From Hemileia vastatrix (Eukaryota > Basidiomycota > Pucciniomycetes > Pucciniales > Zaghouaniaceae), in the NCBI GenBank assembly GCA_030280995.1, contig JASXTE010000011.1:26334817-26398816 (forward strand): a DNA stretch of 64,000 bases, written 5' to 3'. Position numbers and translations under genes: made by a program. The notes beneath the pieces were generated by a model. It had not been told where the DNA came from. It did no database searches and saw only the letters and a program-made list of their open reading frames with translations. Below, in pieces: positions 10,912 through 23,373 of this stretch; within the stretch, counting starts at the first letter, position 1, and each line of letters starts with the position of its first letter.

Positions 10912-12220
10912 GGGGGTATCAATGTTAAGGGATCCACAATTAGGGATCAGGATTTTTTTCCCCTGGATCCAACATTATTAATTGTGGAAGATTCTTATCC
11001 TCTAGCCCCAGGGCAAACGGATAAGGAATTTAAAATAATACATTAACCCACTTCTTATACCCCAATTTCTATTCCTAATTCCTGATCCCAAACTCATCAC
11101 ATCTATGATTGATTTGTCAGAAAGTCACATGACATATAATTGCGGATACCATCCTTATGTCTCTCTTCACTATATGCTACTTAATTTTGGTAGCAAACAC
11201 ATAACATTTTTTCTATCTACATACCCCACATGCTCATTTGGTGGCAAATTCCCACTTCCCACTCATCACCTAAACCTTCTACCAACAACCTTTTCTACCA
11301 ACAATAATGAAGCACCTCTCTACCAGGAAGCATATTCACTCAGCTATGAATGCTATTATTTTAACTTTAACTTCTGACTATGATTCTGACTTGGTTTTGG
11401 AAGACACTTTAGCATATATGTCTTTTCAATAATCTTTATGAGGATAAGGATCCCAAACTTGCACCAGCTCTCCCCTCCCTTGAATCACAAAACATTTTTT
11501 TCACCAGCCTACACTCTGTCATTATGCCAATCACCCTTCAACATTTTGAAACACAACCCTTTTTTTTTTTTTTCATACTCTCCAAATGGTCAACTTCTGT
11601 GCTTTATTCACTTGGTTTGGTATTTTTGTTTTTTGCATAATCATTTTTATTTTGAATTTATGCTGAATGTCTCTTTTTTGGATGTCTCATTTGTTTTAAT
11701 TCACCAGCTCAACATGAAATCACATATTTTCTGCAATCACATAACTTTTCACTGTTTCTTTTTTTCATTCATCCCTCATATCCTTTCCTCCTCTCCTCAA
11801 ACATCCCTCAAAAAATTTGGTTGTATTTATTTACTCACATCATCTCTCCAGGTAATTCATTTTATTCATTTTTTTGATTTTTTGATTGCTAATTATAATT
11901 TCTTTTGTTTTTTGTTTTCTTTTTTTTTTGTATCTAAATTTTTTTGGTAAGTGGTTATTTTTGATTTTAATGATAAAATTAACATTTTTTTTTTCTCTCC
12001 CTCTTTTCTTTCTTTTTTTTAGCTCCATCACCCTACTCTTCACCCCTCCTTGGAATAGTCATTATCACCCCTTTCCCCTATTTCAATTTTTTTGGTTCCA
12101 TATCATTAAAACATATATATTGCACATTATTTATGCATTTCACTTACTCCATATTCAATTTCAACCAAATTCCAAGGTCAATCTTTCTCACTCTATTTTT
12201 CCTACTTTTCAATATAGGTA
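10912..12220 (+). mobile_element. Internally deleted Harbinger-type element (left part)
   Basis: Starts with GGGGGTATCAATGTTAAGGG at 10912 and shares its first about 195 bp with the MITEs. At about 11350-11420 a frame reads LTSDYDSDLVLED, matching in layout the acidic N-terminus of the transposase at 40604 (LIVNSDNNSDAELD). It then jumps to sequence homologous to the region just downstream of the transposase in the two larger copies: the stretch around CTCATTTGTTTTAATTCACC, which recurs near 19060 and 41940. The whole catalytic core is missing. This copy links the MITEs to the coding elements. The right end was not found. Confidence 0.55.
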
Positions 12221-12419
12221 ACATTCATCTCCTTTTTTTCATGCCTATATTATATCTTTTTCCTTATATTAAAATTTAATACTTAAATATATGCATGACT
12301 CTCATCTGGATAACAGTGGACTTATTAAACTCTTCTTCTTCTCATCTCCATTACCACTTTTCAAGTTTTTGTAAAATTTTGAAAATAAGATTTGGAACTA
12401 GTGTTATGTTTATTTAAAT

Positions 12420-12970
12420 CTAATTTACTTTTAGCTGAAGATTCTCCAGAAGACTAAATTTCATTTTGCAAAAAAAGATTTGAATTTGGTTCAGTGGTTG
12501 CTGAGATATTGACCTTTAAAGTTGAGATTTTTTTTCCCAAATTAATTTTTTTTTATTTCATGTTTTTATGCAATGAATTAGGGTTAGACTTATCTAAATA
12601 AAATTTCCTTTCACTGACGACTCCCCTGAAGACTATATTTCATTTCCCAAAAACAGGTTTGAATTTGGTTCAGTGGTTGCTGATATTTTGACCTTAAAAG
12701 TTGAGCCTTTTTTTCCTAATTTCACTTAATTTAATTTATGTTTTTATATTGGATAATTAGAGAATAAGTCTTCTGAAACTCTTATCTGATGTTTATCTAG
12801 GCTTTTATCTCCATCTTGTTGGAATTTTCATCATCAATTTTCAAGTTTCTGTGCAATTTTGAAAAGTAGAGTCAGAATTAGGGTTAGGTTTATTTGAATT
12901 TTATGTTCTTTTTAGCTGAAGATACTTCAGAAGCCTATCTTTCATTTCCAGAAAACTGAGTATAACTTAT
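12420..12970 (+). repeat. Diverged tandem repeats, about 180-bp period
   Basis: Units at about 12430-12535, 12610-12720 and 12910-12970 share GAAGA.T....CAGAAG.CTA..TTTCATTT followed by TTTGAATTTGGTTCAGTGG and TGACCTT.AAAGTTGAG (the last unit is partial). Each is followed by a T-run. There is no coding evidence. Confidence 0.6.
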
Positions 12971-14690
12971 TCCAGATTATATCTCATGCTTGATCAAAGG
13001 CTTCTGTATCAGAAGATCAGGATAATCTAGAGAGAAGAGTAATTCTGAATTTTTGTGGGAAAAATAAGGTAAGGGATTTCACTCCATAACCCAATGTATT
13101 AGGCATACCTGGTGAACCCCCAGTCTCAATGATGGTAAATAAGAGAGTGAAAAAGGCTTTTGAGCTAAATGGTTTCCCAAGTCTCACTTTGAGTGGAAGG
13201 AAAAAGTTTTTACAGAATATCCTTGGAATTAAGCTGTATCAAGCATTATTTCTGAAGAGTGAATTTATTGGCTGAGGGTGAACAATTGCTTTGAATCTGG
13301 AAGCCTTGGAGGAATCAGTGATATAATTGAGGTCTGGATTACTACCAAACGACAAGAAGTTACAATGGATCTTGGTAAAACTAAAGAATCTAGAACTGAA
13401 AAAAAACTCTTTAGCAACAAAAGGCTTCAATGAATATTCAGAAATTCAAAGTATGCATTACTAAAAGAGCTCTCTTTTTATTCTTTGTAGCTCATCTTTT
13501 TCTTTCAGATTAGAATTTCATACTTTCAGATGGCTGATAAATACTGTAAAGATAAGCCTTGATTTATTGCTTTTTTCAAAAACAATGAATGCTTATCTGA
13601 CAGTGAAGCAGGGGAAAAGGAAGGTAATAGATCTAAAAAAAATTATTTCAGGTTAAGGAGATTCTTCAATATCTGATGCTTTTCAAACACTTGATCTTAT
13701 TTTCTGTAGATTGGAACATAATTCAAAAAATTCAACATTGACTAAACAAGTTAATATACTGACCAGACACAAGGGTTACTGAATGTGAAGAAATTGTTGG
13801 TTTCTCTTTTAAAATACCCCTGAAGTGCTATTGTAAAATTTTCTATAATAATCTTTCAATAGCAGAACAATATTCTCTCAAGGTGGATGAGGAAAATCTG
13901 GATTTGGAGTAAATAGTGGGAAAGTTGCATGGGTTACTTGGAAAAAAATAGATTTTTTGTTCTGATTTTTTAAATTAAATTATCATTCTGTGTTGTCAAG
14001 CATTTTTTCCTCATCTCTTTTAATTTTTCTGTATGTCAATTTTTTGCCTTTAATGAAAACAAACTCACAACTTTATATATCTATATGTCCCAAATCTATA
14101 CACTATTCTATAATTTGGTTTAATGTTAAGAGCTTTTGCTTAAACCATAAAGGATTTTTTGACAGAAAATAGTGAGCAATCAGTTGCTTCAATTCACATA
14201 ACTGTGTTTTCTTAAACTTTTCCGCATTTAATTTCAGATACTGCCACATCCAAAACACTGGTGGTTTTTTAAAAAAAGAACAACATTCCCAACCTGTAAA
14301 AATAATATTGCATGTCAACTGAACTTTCAAACACTGAACACCAGATCAATCCAATATTCCCTTCCTGGAAATAATATGAAGTGGACATGCAAGGTCATCT
14401 TATCTGCGTCATTTTTTATTTTTTCACAGATGGAAGTAGAAGTGTATATATTTCTTCACAAAGAAGCTAGTGTGTTTTATTCTCCAGTAAATTGATTTAG
14501 TTTTATTTAATATAATTTCTTTTATTAAAATATATATTAGAGTACATTAAATAAAATTGTATTGTATTTTTATATCTTTTATTTCGATTTATCATATATT
14601 ATTTTATTTTTAGTTTATTTAGCTTTTATTTTATTTGTTTCATTTTTAGTTCTAGTTTTTGTTTCTCTTTTTTTTAATATAAATATAATA
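12971..14690. other. AT-rich stretch without recognised gene
   Basis: Only short open frames (60-75 codons) without motifs on either strand. Possibly decayed transposon sequence. Confidence 0.35.
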
Positions 14691-14694
14691 AGTA

Positions 14695-15190
14695 AAAATT
14701 GTGAAAAAAAAGGAAGAAAAGTGGCTGCAAATATTTTAGCCACTTTGGTTGCTCCCAGCCAGTAACTCTTGGCTGGAAGTACTAACATACAAAAAAAATG
14801 TGAAAAAAGCAACTAAAGTAGCTGCAAAGAATGCAGCCACTTTAGTCTCTTCTAGCCAGGTAACTCCTTTCAAGGAGTAAAAAATTGTTAAAAAAAGCAC
14901 CCAATATTGCTGCAAAGAGTGCAGCAACTTTGGTTGCTCCCGGCCAGGTGACTCCTGGCTATGAGTAAAAAGTTACAAAAATAAAAATAAAATAAAATTG
15001 TGAAAAAAAAAGTGACCGAAGTTGCTGAAAAGAGTGCTGTGACCTTGGTTGCTCCCAGGTAGGAACTGTTTTTCTGGGAGTGGTTTGTCAGAAGACAGAA
15101 ATAAAAACATATAAGATAGGTCTCTGAGAATGCAGCAACCTTCTTTTCCTCCTAGCCTGGAGCTGTCTGGCTGGGAGAATTGCATGTGTT
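14695..15190 (+). repeat. Five tandem units of about 90-115 bp, each with two predicted hairpins
   Basis: Each unit begins GTGAAAAAA or a variant, then contains a first inverted repeat (for example GTGGCTGCAAA...TTAGCCAC) and a second one built on CTCCCAGCCAG...CTTGGCTGG. Units start near 14700, 14800, 14890, 15000 and 15115. The arms vary between units, but pairing is often kept by matching changes on both sides, which is what makes the field notable. No ORF runs through it. Confidence 0.65.
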
Positions 15191-17060
15191 CCAAAAAAAA
15201 AGAAGAAGAAGAAGGAGAAAGGCATGTTACCTCTAGTGCAGTGATGGGAAAAAAAGAGGCAAACTTAAAAAAGAAATACATCAGAAATTGGTTACTGCTG
15301 GCAGGGTGAGGAAAGTAGAGTGAGAAAAAAATTCACATTTACATTTTCATTACAAAATTGTAGTGAAAATTTTTCACCTTTCCCCCAACATTTCTCCTCC
15401 TAGTAGTAATATTTCTTGTGAGTGCCAAATGTTTTTGATTACTCAAACCATATGAGAAAGTTGGCACAAGCTAGCTTTTCCATTAGAATTTCTGGTACTA
15501 GTTACCCCTGCTAACTTTTTAAATTTTTGATTTATATTCTTATTATAAGATTTATCATCAAGAATGGCCCCCACAAAGAAGTGTGTGGAACAACAAATAA
15601 AGGGTGAAAAAGTATCAAAAAATGGTGAGTGAATGGAGAGGAAGTTCAGCTTCTCATTTTTTTTATATAATTTTGAAATTCTTTATTCTTGTTTTAAATC
15701 TTAAAGTATCGTTAATCATTTATATTATCATTTTTGATACTGCCATATTATATTTATTTTGAATTTTTAACATGATTTTTTATTATTTTTTTTATTTTCA
15801 TTTAGTAAAATTCTAAATTCATAATTTTTATTTTTTCTGATATTCATTATTTTTCACCTACTGAAGCTTTATATTTATTTTTAGATTGTGGTTTCAAAAT
15901 TATCTGAAATCATGTAATTACATTATATTTTATAAAATTTTAAATAAATAATTTTTTTACATTTTTTAATTCTATTAAGAATTTATTTATTTCCCAATTT
16001 TATGAATTTATTATATGCACTGAAATTTTATGTTTATTTTTATTATTGGTTACAAAATTATCAGAATTTTTGTCATAATTTTTTTTGATAAAATTGTTTA
16101 TTCTGAGATTATTATTTACTACTATTATTTATTTATTTTCACTTAATTCTATATTTATTTTTATTCCTGGTTACAAATTCATCTGGATTTTTATTTGAAA
16201 AAAAAACTGAATATTTAATTTTTTATTTTTTGACCAATAATAAATTTTTTTCATTTACTAAATATTTAATAGCATGATATATATTTTTTATTCCTGGATA
16301 CAAATTGTTTTGAATTTTTATATTTTAATTTATATAAATAACTAATATTTAACTTTTTTACTGATATTCAGAAAATTATAAATATTTGATTTTATTCCTT
16401 GTCAAAATATTATCTGAATTTTTTTTACTTCTTTATTCACAAATATGCAAATAATTTAATTTAAAAATTTCTCTGATATTTTATGAGAAACACTGAAAAT
16501 TTTCTCAATTTGTTTCAAAAAAATTTTCATTTTCATTATTTCTATTTCAATAAAAAATAATTTTTCTTTCATTCAATTCCCCTGATGGCCACTTAAAAAG
16601 AATAAAAATGGGGCTCATTACCACTATGAAATTTCTGCTCAAAAATGTCGGGAAAAAGCTAGAGACATAGGGTGCAGTAGTTTGAATATCTGCTATTGGG
16701 CACCTGAATATTTGAGGGGTGTGGGTTTAGAAGTGGAACAATCAAAAATCCATCACTTATCAATCCTCAAACTAAGATGCCTTATGTAAGCAGTGGAGTC
16801 TATAAATGAAACAGGCCAGAGATGACTTTATTTGATTTGGAGAATAAATCCATGCTACCTGTCATGTTTCAATCTTACTCTTTGCATGAATTGAGAAGTA
16901 TTGGAAAATTAGTAGAGGTTAGATTGTGTTGTAAATAATTTAAATCTCTGGAGCATTCAATTACAATAAAACAGTCCCACAATTATGGTTTTTTTTCATG
17001 GAAAAATGTATGGGGCAGATAAGAGAGTGGCATATAGCCATATTATTGATTGTGGTATTA
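15191..17060. other. Very AT-rich stretch without recognised gene
   Basis: Mostly A/T with repeated TTTTTATTCCTGG-type motifs. One short ATG frame at about 15564 (MAPTKKCVEQQ) ends at a GTGAGT, which could be a donor site, but I found no convincing following exon. Confidence 0.35.
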
Positions 17061-17774
17061 GGGGGTATCAGTTTTGGTAACTCTGCACTTACAAATCTGC
17101 ACTTATCTAAGTGTGGATCTCTGAAACATACTAGCCCCAAAAACTGGTGGATTTCAAAAGTGAAATACGTCACTTATTTCACTCGACTGTGCACTTGCTC
17201 AACCAAAAGCTCTGATTTTACCATTATGTCTCATTTCACTAATGTATCAGTATCATCCCATTCATACCCAGCACTGTGAAGCATAGCACTTTATAAATTA
17301 AAAAATCATACATCATTTAAATTTTTTTATTATATAAGAGTCATGCCTTCCTCACTCTCAAATTGTGATAGGCTAAATCAAGCAATGAATTTCATAGCTC
17401 TTGATCTCCTCTTGGACTCTGATTGAAATTCTGATGTGATCTTGAAGAAGATTTTCTTTTTTATCAAAAATGGACCGGAAATTTTACCTTCTTTCTAGAA
17501 AGCCTCAATTACTTCAAACCAGAAAAGAAACATGGGCACCTGATAGCTGGTTCCAATCCCTATCTTTGATTTAACTCAATTTCAGCTCAGCTTTAATTCT
17601 TCTGGAAAGACTGTGCACTGAACAATGAGCACACTAGCTTGTGCAAAATCAAATAAAAATTTACTATCAAATCAAAACTGACTATAGGGATAGGCACCTT
17701 CTATCAGATTTCACTTGATTGTTTGTGGTGTCATACCTTTAAGTACACCATCCAAACACTTCTTACCCTATCTG

Positions 17775-18800
17775 CACTCAGTTTTAGACAGTTGTTAAAG
17801 ACTTCTCAGGAATTTTTTCTTAAATTGCTTGAGCTTATTAAGGACCACCCTGTCTTTCAAAAAAACTCTCAAATACCACAACATGATACTTCAATTTGAT
17901 TGGCCATCACACTATGTTGTTTGTATTCCAATGGTAATAGAGCTGCCTTGAAATGTTTGGAAAATTTCTTTTATTTAGGTTATGGCTCTGTTAACACTTA
18001 TACCAAACAATGGATCACTGCTATCAACTCCTTGTAATATAAACTTCTTACCTGGCCAACTAGAGAAAAATGACTTGAATCATCTCAGGTTATGCAAGCA
18101 GAGGTTCTCCAAGGATGTATTAGTTTTGTTGATGGTACTAATATTCCTTTGAGTCAGAAACCTGCTCAAGGTGAAAACAATTACTTTGACCAAAAAAAGA
18201 GGTAGCTTATTTTTAATTTCATTCTTTCTTTTTCTTTCATACTAACATAAGCAACTATATCTTCTCTATAGATATTCAATTTCAATTCAGCTTATATGTG
18301 ACATCAACAAAAAAATTATATATTTCTTCTCTGGCTATCCTTGATCATGCCATGACTCCTATGCCTTTCAAATAATTCAAATTTAAAAAGAACCTAAAAA
18401 ATTCTTCAATGAAGATCAGTAACTTCTGGTAGATTCTTCTTATGAGGATGGAAAGTATGTACTTCCTGATTTTTGGGGAGCAGAATATGAAGACAGTCAA
18501 AATTCCAAGTTCACTAATCATTCGGAAAAGTCAAGAGTCTGTATTGAACATTATATTGGAATTTTGAAAGTTATTTTTCCAGTTTAAGAAGATTAAGAAG
18601 TCCTCTTAGAAATAAATCCAAAATTGAGGCATTTATCAACTGGATTCTGTGTTTCACTATACTTCATAACCTACTCTCTGACCTCAAAGATCAATAGTTA
18701 GATTTGTATGAATATGAAGAAGTTGAAACACCTCTAACTATATCAAACACTTCTATTCCTCAAACCACTAGCATATGGGAAAAAATTCTTTCAATCATAC
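17775..18800 (+). pseudogene. PIF/Harbinger (HARBI1-type, DDE_Tnp_4) transposase relic
   Basis: Reading across frames gives FLKLLELIKDHPVFQKNSQ, then SNGNRAALKCLENFFYLG, then GCISFVDGTNIPLSQKPAQG, then NYFDQKK, an intron-like gap, QLICDINKK, CHDSYAF, LLVDSSYEDG and finally an E-containing block (VCIEHYIGILKV). These are the ordered blocks of DDE_Tnp_4: first Asp in FVDGT, second Asp in HDS, Glu before the G.LK block. Several stops (for example near 17940, 18047 and 18340) make it inactive. It aligns along its length with the copy at 40604-41877. Confidence 0.7.
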
Positions 18801-18859
18801 TAGCACATTGGGAGATTTACTTATTTATTCTTAAATTATTATGAAATTCATTTCATTTT

Positions 18860-19500
18860 TATCTACTATTAATATTACTTCCCACTGGGATATGTTCTAT
18901 CATTATGCCAATAATACTCCAACTTTTCTCAACACAACCCTTTTAATTTTTTGTTTTCATACTCTTTGATTGATCAAGTTGTGTTTATTATTCTCTTGGT
19001 TTTGTAATTTTATTTTTGTATATTGAATTTTATTTTGAATTTTCAGTGAAAGTTTCTTTTAACCTGTCTCATTTGTTTTTGTGCACCACCTCAACATGAA
19101 ATTACATATTTTTAGCTACTGCATAATTTTTCAGTCTTTCTTTCTTTTCTTTCATCCCTCATATTCTTTTCCTCTTCCCCTCAAACATTTCTCAAAGAAT
19201 TTAAAGTCTATTTTTTTCTCAATTCATCTCTCCAGGTAAGTATTTTTTTTTCCTTTTTATTTTTATATTTTCTTATTGTTATTTTTTTTTTTTTCTTTTT
19301 TTATCTCATTTTTCTGGTAAGTGGTTTTGTTTTTCATTTTCAAGGTAAAACTTATTTTTTTTCTCTCCCTCTTTTCTCTTTATCCTACTCTTTATCCTCC
19401 TTGGCCTGGTCATTTCCCCCACTTTCACCCCTCCTTGACATGGACATATCTCCCTTTCCCCCTTAAACCCTCTCAAACCCCCCCTACCCACCCCTCTCAT
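18860..19500 (+). repeat. Shared non-coding block downstream of the Harbinger transposase
   Basis: Homologous to 11480-12060 and 41880-42180. Landmarks are TTCTCAACACAACCCTTTT, GTCTCATTTGTTTTTGTGC and TCTCCAGGTAAG followed by long T-runs. Its presence at the same place in three copies shows that it belongs to the element. Confidence 0.6.
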
Positions 19501-19529
19501 TGTTCAAGAATGAAAAATTGTTAAAAATC

Positions 19530-19745
19530 AAGAAGAGGGGGGGTTGAGGCAGTTTGGAAGTGGTTTAGAGGGGCATTTTGGGGGGTGGGTTTGGTGAGGT
19601 TTTGGAGGCAGTTTGGAAGTGGATTTTGGGGGGTTTGGAGCAGATTTAGATGGGTTTTGGGAAGTTTTGGAGCAGTTTTGGAGGGGAATTTAGAGGGGGC
19701 TTACAAGGGGTCAAAGGGGGCTAATGAGGCATCCATTGAAAATTT
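19530..19745 (+). repeat. G-rich (TTTTGG)-type array
   Basis: Runs of four to seven G separated by TTT/TTTGGA motifs on the plus strand. It lies between the transposase and oxygenase relics. A related TTTTGG/TTTTTGGCAC array lies at the same position in the other copy (about 42600-42980). It could fold into G-quadruplexes; this is inference from base composition only. Confidence 0.5.
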
Positions 19746-20239
19746 GACAGAAAAATTTTACACCATCTTTTAACATTTTTCCTTTTTCTTTTTTTTTTTT
19801 TGTGCAAATTTATCAAAAAAATAATTCCTCAAATTCAAGTAAAGTAATAATTATTCTTATCAATTTTTGTGCAAAAAATTTAAAAGGTCTTTTATTTGTA
19901 ATTATGTGAGTTTTTTTAATTTTTAAATAATTTCTTTTGACTTTTTTTTGACCAGTAAAAATGTTTTTCAGAAATAAAAAAAGTCTGTTTCTTCTGATTC
20001 AAGCCTTTAACCTCTATCTTCATTTTTATCTTCTTTATCATCTCTTTCAAAGTCTAATTCATTTCAATTTTTAAAAAAAAATTCAGAAAAAAATATATCT
20101 TTTTCTTCTGAATCAAGCTTTACATGTCTATCATCATCTTTATCTTCATTATCATCTTCTTCAATTTCTACTTCATTTCAATTTTCTTCAAAACCTTCAA
20201 ACATATAAAATGATGAATGTTCTTATCAAAATAAAAGAA

Positions 20240-21300
20240 TTTTAAAAAAAATACACTTAGATATTTTATCTGGCCAAATATCAAGCATCAAGTATTATAG
20301 AACTAAAGTCAATAAAAAATATTCCAAGAATTTACCTGAAAGTATCAAATATCTAACCAAATTAGGAGGCAATGAAACTAAGGCTGTAATCAGTAATACT
20401 TTTAAACCTCAATTTATTTACAAAAATCATTTATTTAATGAAGTAAAAGATGAATCCTTTGATCAACTATCTCATCTCATCTCTTAACTATATCAAATGG
20501 GTTTGGTTTGCTTACCAATAAGGAATAAGAATTTGTTTGGTGGTATCATGATTGGTTTGAAATGGAGATCAAGATTTTTTAAAGGTAATTCTCTTGGTAA
20601 GTCTGATAATTTTTTTTAATGATTAAGTATACTACTCATTTCAATTCTATAGGCATCTATTCTTTACTCAAAAATTTATCTAAAGCGGAAATAGATAATT
20701 ATTTTTGAAAATGGGACTCCTTACCTTCATTTAATTCTTTTCTTGCTCTTTACCTTAAAAAACTCTGCAATAAAGCTTTTAAAAAAATCATGAACTTGAA
20801 ACTAAAGTAGAAATACCAAATTGTTGTGACTCTGAATGGGAAGAAATTAGAAATGAATATCTATTTTTTTCAAATTTTCTAATCACTCATTCTGCTTTTC
20901 ATAGAAAGATTTATACCAATACAAATGATGCCAGTTATCTTACTTTGAGGATCTTCTCTTATTTTGATGCTATTACTGGAAAACCTATTCCTTCACCAGC
21001 TAAAAAAAAGTTCATGGGTTATACTTTCCAGATTATAAGTGTATAATTGATTGTAGTTTAGGAAATGGAATCATTAAATCTGTTTGGAGCTCTTTTAAAA
21101 ATAGTCACAAAACAACAAAAGCACCTCCAGGTTTGCAGTCTTGTCAAGAATTCACACATTTTGAGTGCTAATTTCAGATCAGTCAAAAGTTAATCCAAAG
21201 AGTCAACAAAGTAAAAGAATATTGTAAAAGTAATAAATTAAATAAAACTTTAGGTAGATCAAAAAATTATGGGGATTTGAAAAGTCATCAAATAATAATT
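20240..21300 (+). pseudogene. Tet-like 2OG-Fe(II) oxygenase (TET/JBP superfamily) relic
   Basis: Homologous along its length to 43594-44520. Blocks in order: YQMGLVCLPIRNKNLFGG, an intron from about 20599 (GTAAGTCTG) to 20652 (CTATAG), IYSLLKNLSKAEID, WDSLPSFNSFLALYLKKLCN, IYTNTNDASYLTLRIFSYFD, GKPIPSPAKKKFMGYTF, then NGIIKSVW and KAPPGLQSC in a shifted frame. The place of the iron-binding H-x-D is occupied by Y-T-N here, so this copy would be inactive even without its stops and frameshifts. TET/JBP enzymes oxidise 5-methylpyrimidines; that activity is inferred for the family, not shown here. Confidence 0.65.
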
Positions 21301-21339
21301 ATTATTTCATAAAATTTTAATAACTAAATCTATTATTTC

Positions 21340-21860
21340 AATTTACTAAACTAAAGTAATGAGCCAACAACTTTGTGTTTAATAGATGGTAATCATGACA
21401 ACATTAATCTGTTTCATGGAATTTGTCTAGCCTATACCTGTGGAAAGTCCCAAACTTAGTTTCTAGACTCAATGTGCATTTTGGCTTGAAGAATTTTCAA
21501 TACATTGAAACTAGTAAATTGGACTTATCTTATTTATTTATTTATTTATCTAATTATATTAAATTTTGGTGATTTTCACCCCTTACTTCAATAAAATTCA
21601 GGGAAGGGTATTTCAAAAATTTTCAAATCTGACATGTGAAATTGATGAATTAGAAAAATTTGGTGTTACCCACCCCTTGCTTCAATATAATTCAGGGTAG
21701 GTTATTGACAAGTTTTTCAAAAAGTTATAGAATTTTTTTGACTTGGCTTTATTTAGAAATGAAAATTGGAGGTGAGGTGATAAAATTATGTTGATGATGA
21801 GGATTTTTACAAATGTGTCATTATTGTTTTACCAACTTAAATTCCAAATGTACAATATTT
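21340..21860 (+). repeat. Shared 3' flank of the Tet-like gene
   Basis: Homologous to about 44610-45100. Landmarks are ATGGTAATCATGACAACA, the CACCCCTTACTTCAATAAAATTCAGGG-type motif repeated twice, and GGTATT runs. It shows that the two composite copies are homologous beyond the coding parts. Confidence 0.55.
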
Positions 21861-22653
21861 TAGAGTCCAGTAAGGACAAATGGATTTAACAGAATCTCAT
21901 AATATAACTATTTTTGATAAGTTTAAAATTAACTATTAAAAAGTCATTCCCCAACTATTAACCAAAAAAAGCAATTAATCAATTAAAAAAGTCACATAAT
22001 TCTTTAATGTTCTCATGAGATTAGCCTTTTTTTACACATTTTATATTAAATTCATTTTTTTTAAAAAAAAAAATTTTTTTTTCTTGCTTTTACAAATCTC
22101 AACTTGCAATTTTTCTTTGAAAATCAAATTCTTTTTTTTTCTCTGTGAAAAGATGAACTCTTTCCAATCTCCTCTGCATCTAATCTGGCCTTTTCAAAAT
22201 TTTATTGTAGCAAAAAAAAAAAAAAAAAAAAGATTTCCCCCTCCAAATCTAAGGCCTGTTGATCTTTCATTAGCATATGATCAAACTTCATCTTCTCAAA
22301 GTTGAGGGCTTTCTTTCCCAATAGAGGATTTTGCTTAGAAAATTGAATAGAAATTATTAATAAATATTTTGTTGAAGAAGGTATATAGTAAACAAATCTA
22401 ACTTGTATCTTTTTTTCTCAAAATCATTGTCAAGGGAGGAGAAAAAGCTGGTTTAAGTATACCATGTTTTAAAAGATGGTTGAAGCTCATTGAAGTTGAG
22501 GCCTGATGATTTAGTTTGTTTTTTGAGCTAGAGGGTTCTAGAAGTTCATCTAAAGCAGCTTCAAAAGCAGGATTCTCATTGCCATAATTGTATTTTTTTT
22601 TTTTGAAATTTGAGTTTGAGTAGGAGGAGGCTAGAAAAAAAAGAATGAGAAGT

Positions 22654-23373
22654 TTAGAGAGTAATTGATGAGAAAAAAAAGTAAAGATACATTAAAAGAT
22701 CAGGGCTCTGAGGACTCATATCTGCTCTGAAACAATTGTTCAGTTTTATAGTCTTAATCATCTTCAGCTGAACTATGGTTAGAAGCTGGATAAGATTGAA
22801 GTTGTTGAAGAACAGGTGTGTTGGGAGAATTATTAGATGTTTGAGATCCAGAGGGTATATCCTTAGTAGTATTTTGTAGAAACTAAGGGTTGAAATCAAC
22901 TTGGAAACCAAAATAAATATTTATATCCTCATAGAAAGAACACATGACATTGAGCTTTTCTGAAACAATTGTAATTTCAATCTCCAAATCATCATCATCA
23001 ATATAAAAAACAGTGGAAGTGGAAGCAAATAAAGCCTATTTATATTTGAATTGTTAAATTTTGAACCTCTTCTTCATTTTCTTATGATTGATGTCAATTC
23101 TCATTTTTTTTTCTTTTTTACTTCATTTTCCATCAACAAGAAGCCATTGACTTTTGATGAAGGTGGACATCCAATTCAGGTGGAATTTTCACATCTAAAA
23201 AAAGCATCATAATTTGATTTGATCTTGAGGAAGTTGATGATGATGAGATAATCTTCCTTTTCTAGCTGTCTAAACTTTGATTTCTCAGGCGAGGGTCTTG
23301 CATTACAGGAAGACCTTTGTGATGAAGCATTTTTTCAAGTTGTCTTTTGATTGTTGGATTTTCTGAAAGGCAT
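22654..23373 (-). pseudogene. Trihelix/Myb-SANT-like DNA-binding protein relic
   Basis: The minus-strand ATG at 23371-23373 begins MPFRKSNNQK. In frames broken by stops it shows KFRQLEKEDYLIIINFLKIK followed by YDAFF, a Gly/Pro-rich loop, NGFLLMENEV, and after a gap DLEIEITIVSEKLNVMCSFY and INIYFGFQVDFNP. The order (ED-aromatic helix, NY..FF, N.F..M..E, then EKL..MC.FY......FG) is that of the trihelix-type proteins common in rust genomes and resembles the Myb/SANT accessory protein of PIF/Harbinger elements, which helps the transposase bind DNA. It lies just inside the right terminal repeat. Confidence 0.5.

Noticed and set aside
11438..12221. Open frames of 110-170 codons, very Phe-rich
   Set aside because: They are products of poly-T runs inside the shared Harbinger flank, without motifs or conservation at protein level between copies.
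15560..15625. Possible first exon MAPTKKCVEQQ... ending at GTGAGT
   Set aside because: No following exon with protein character was found in the AT-rich 1.4 kb downstream.
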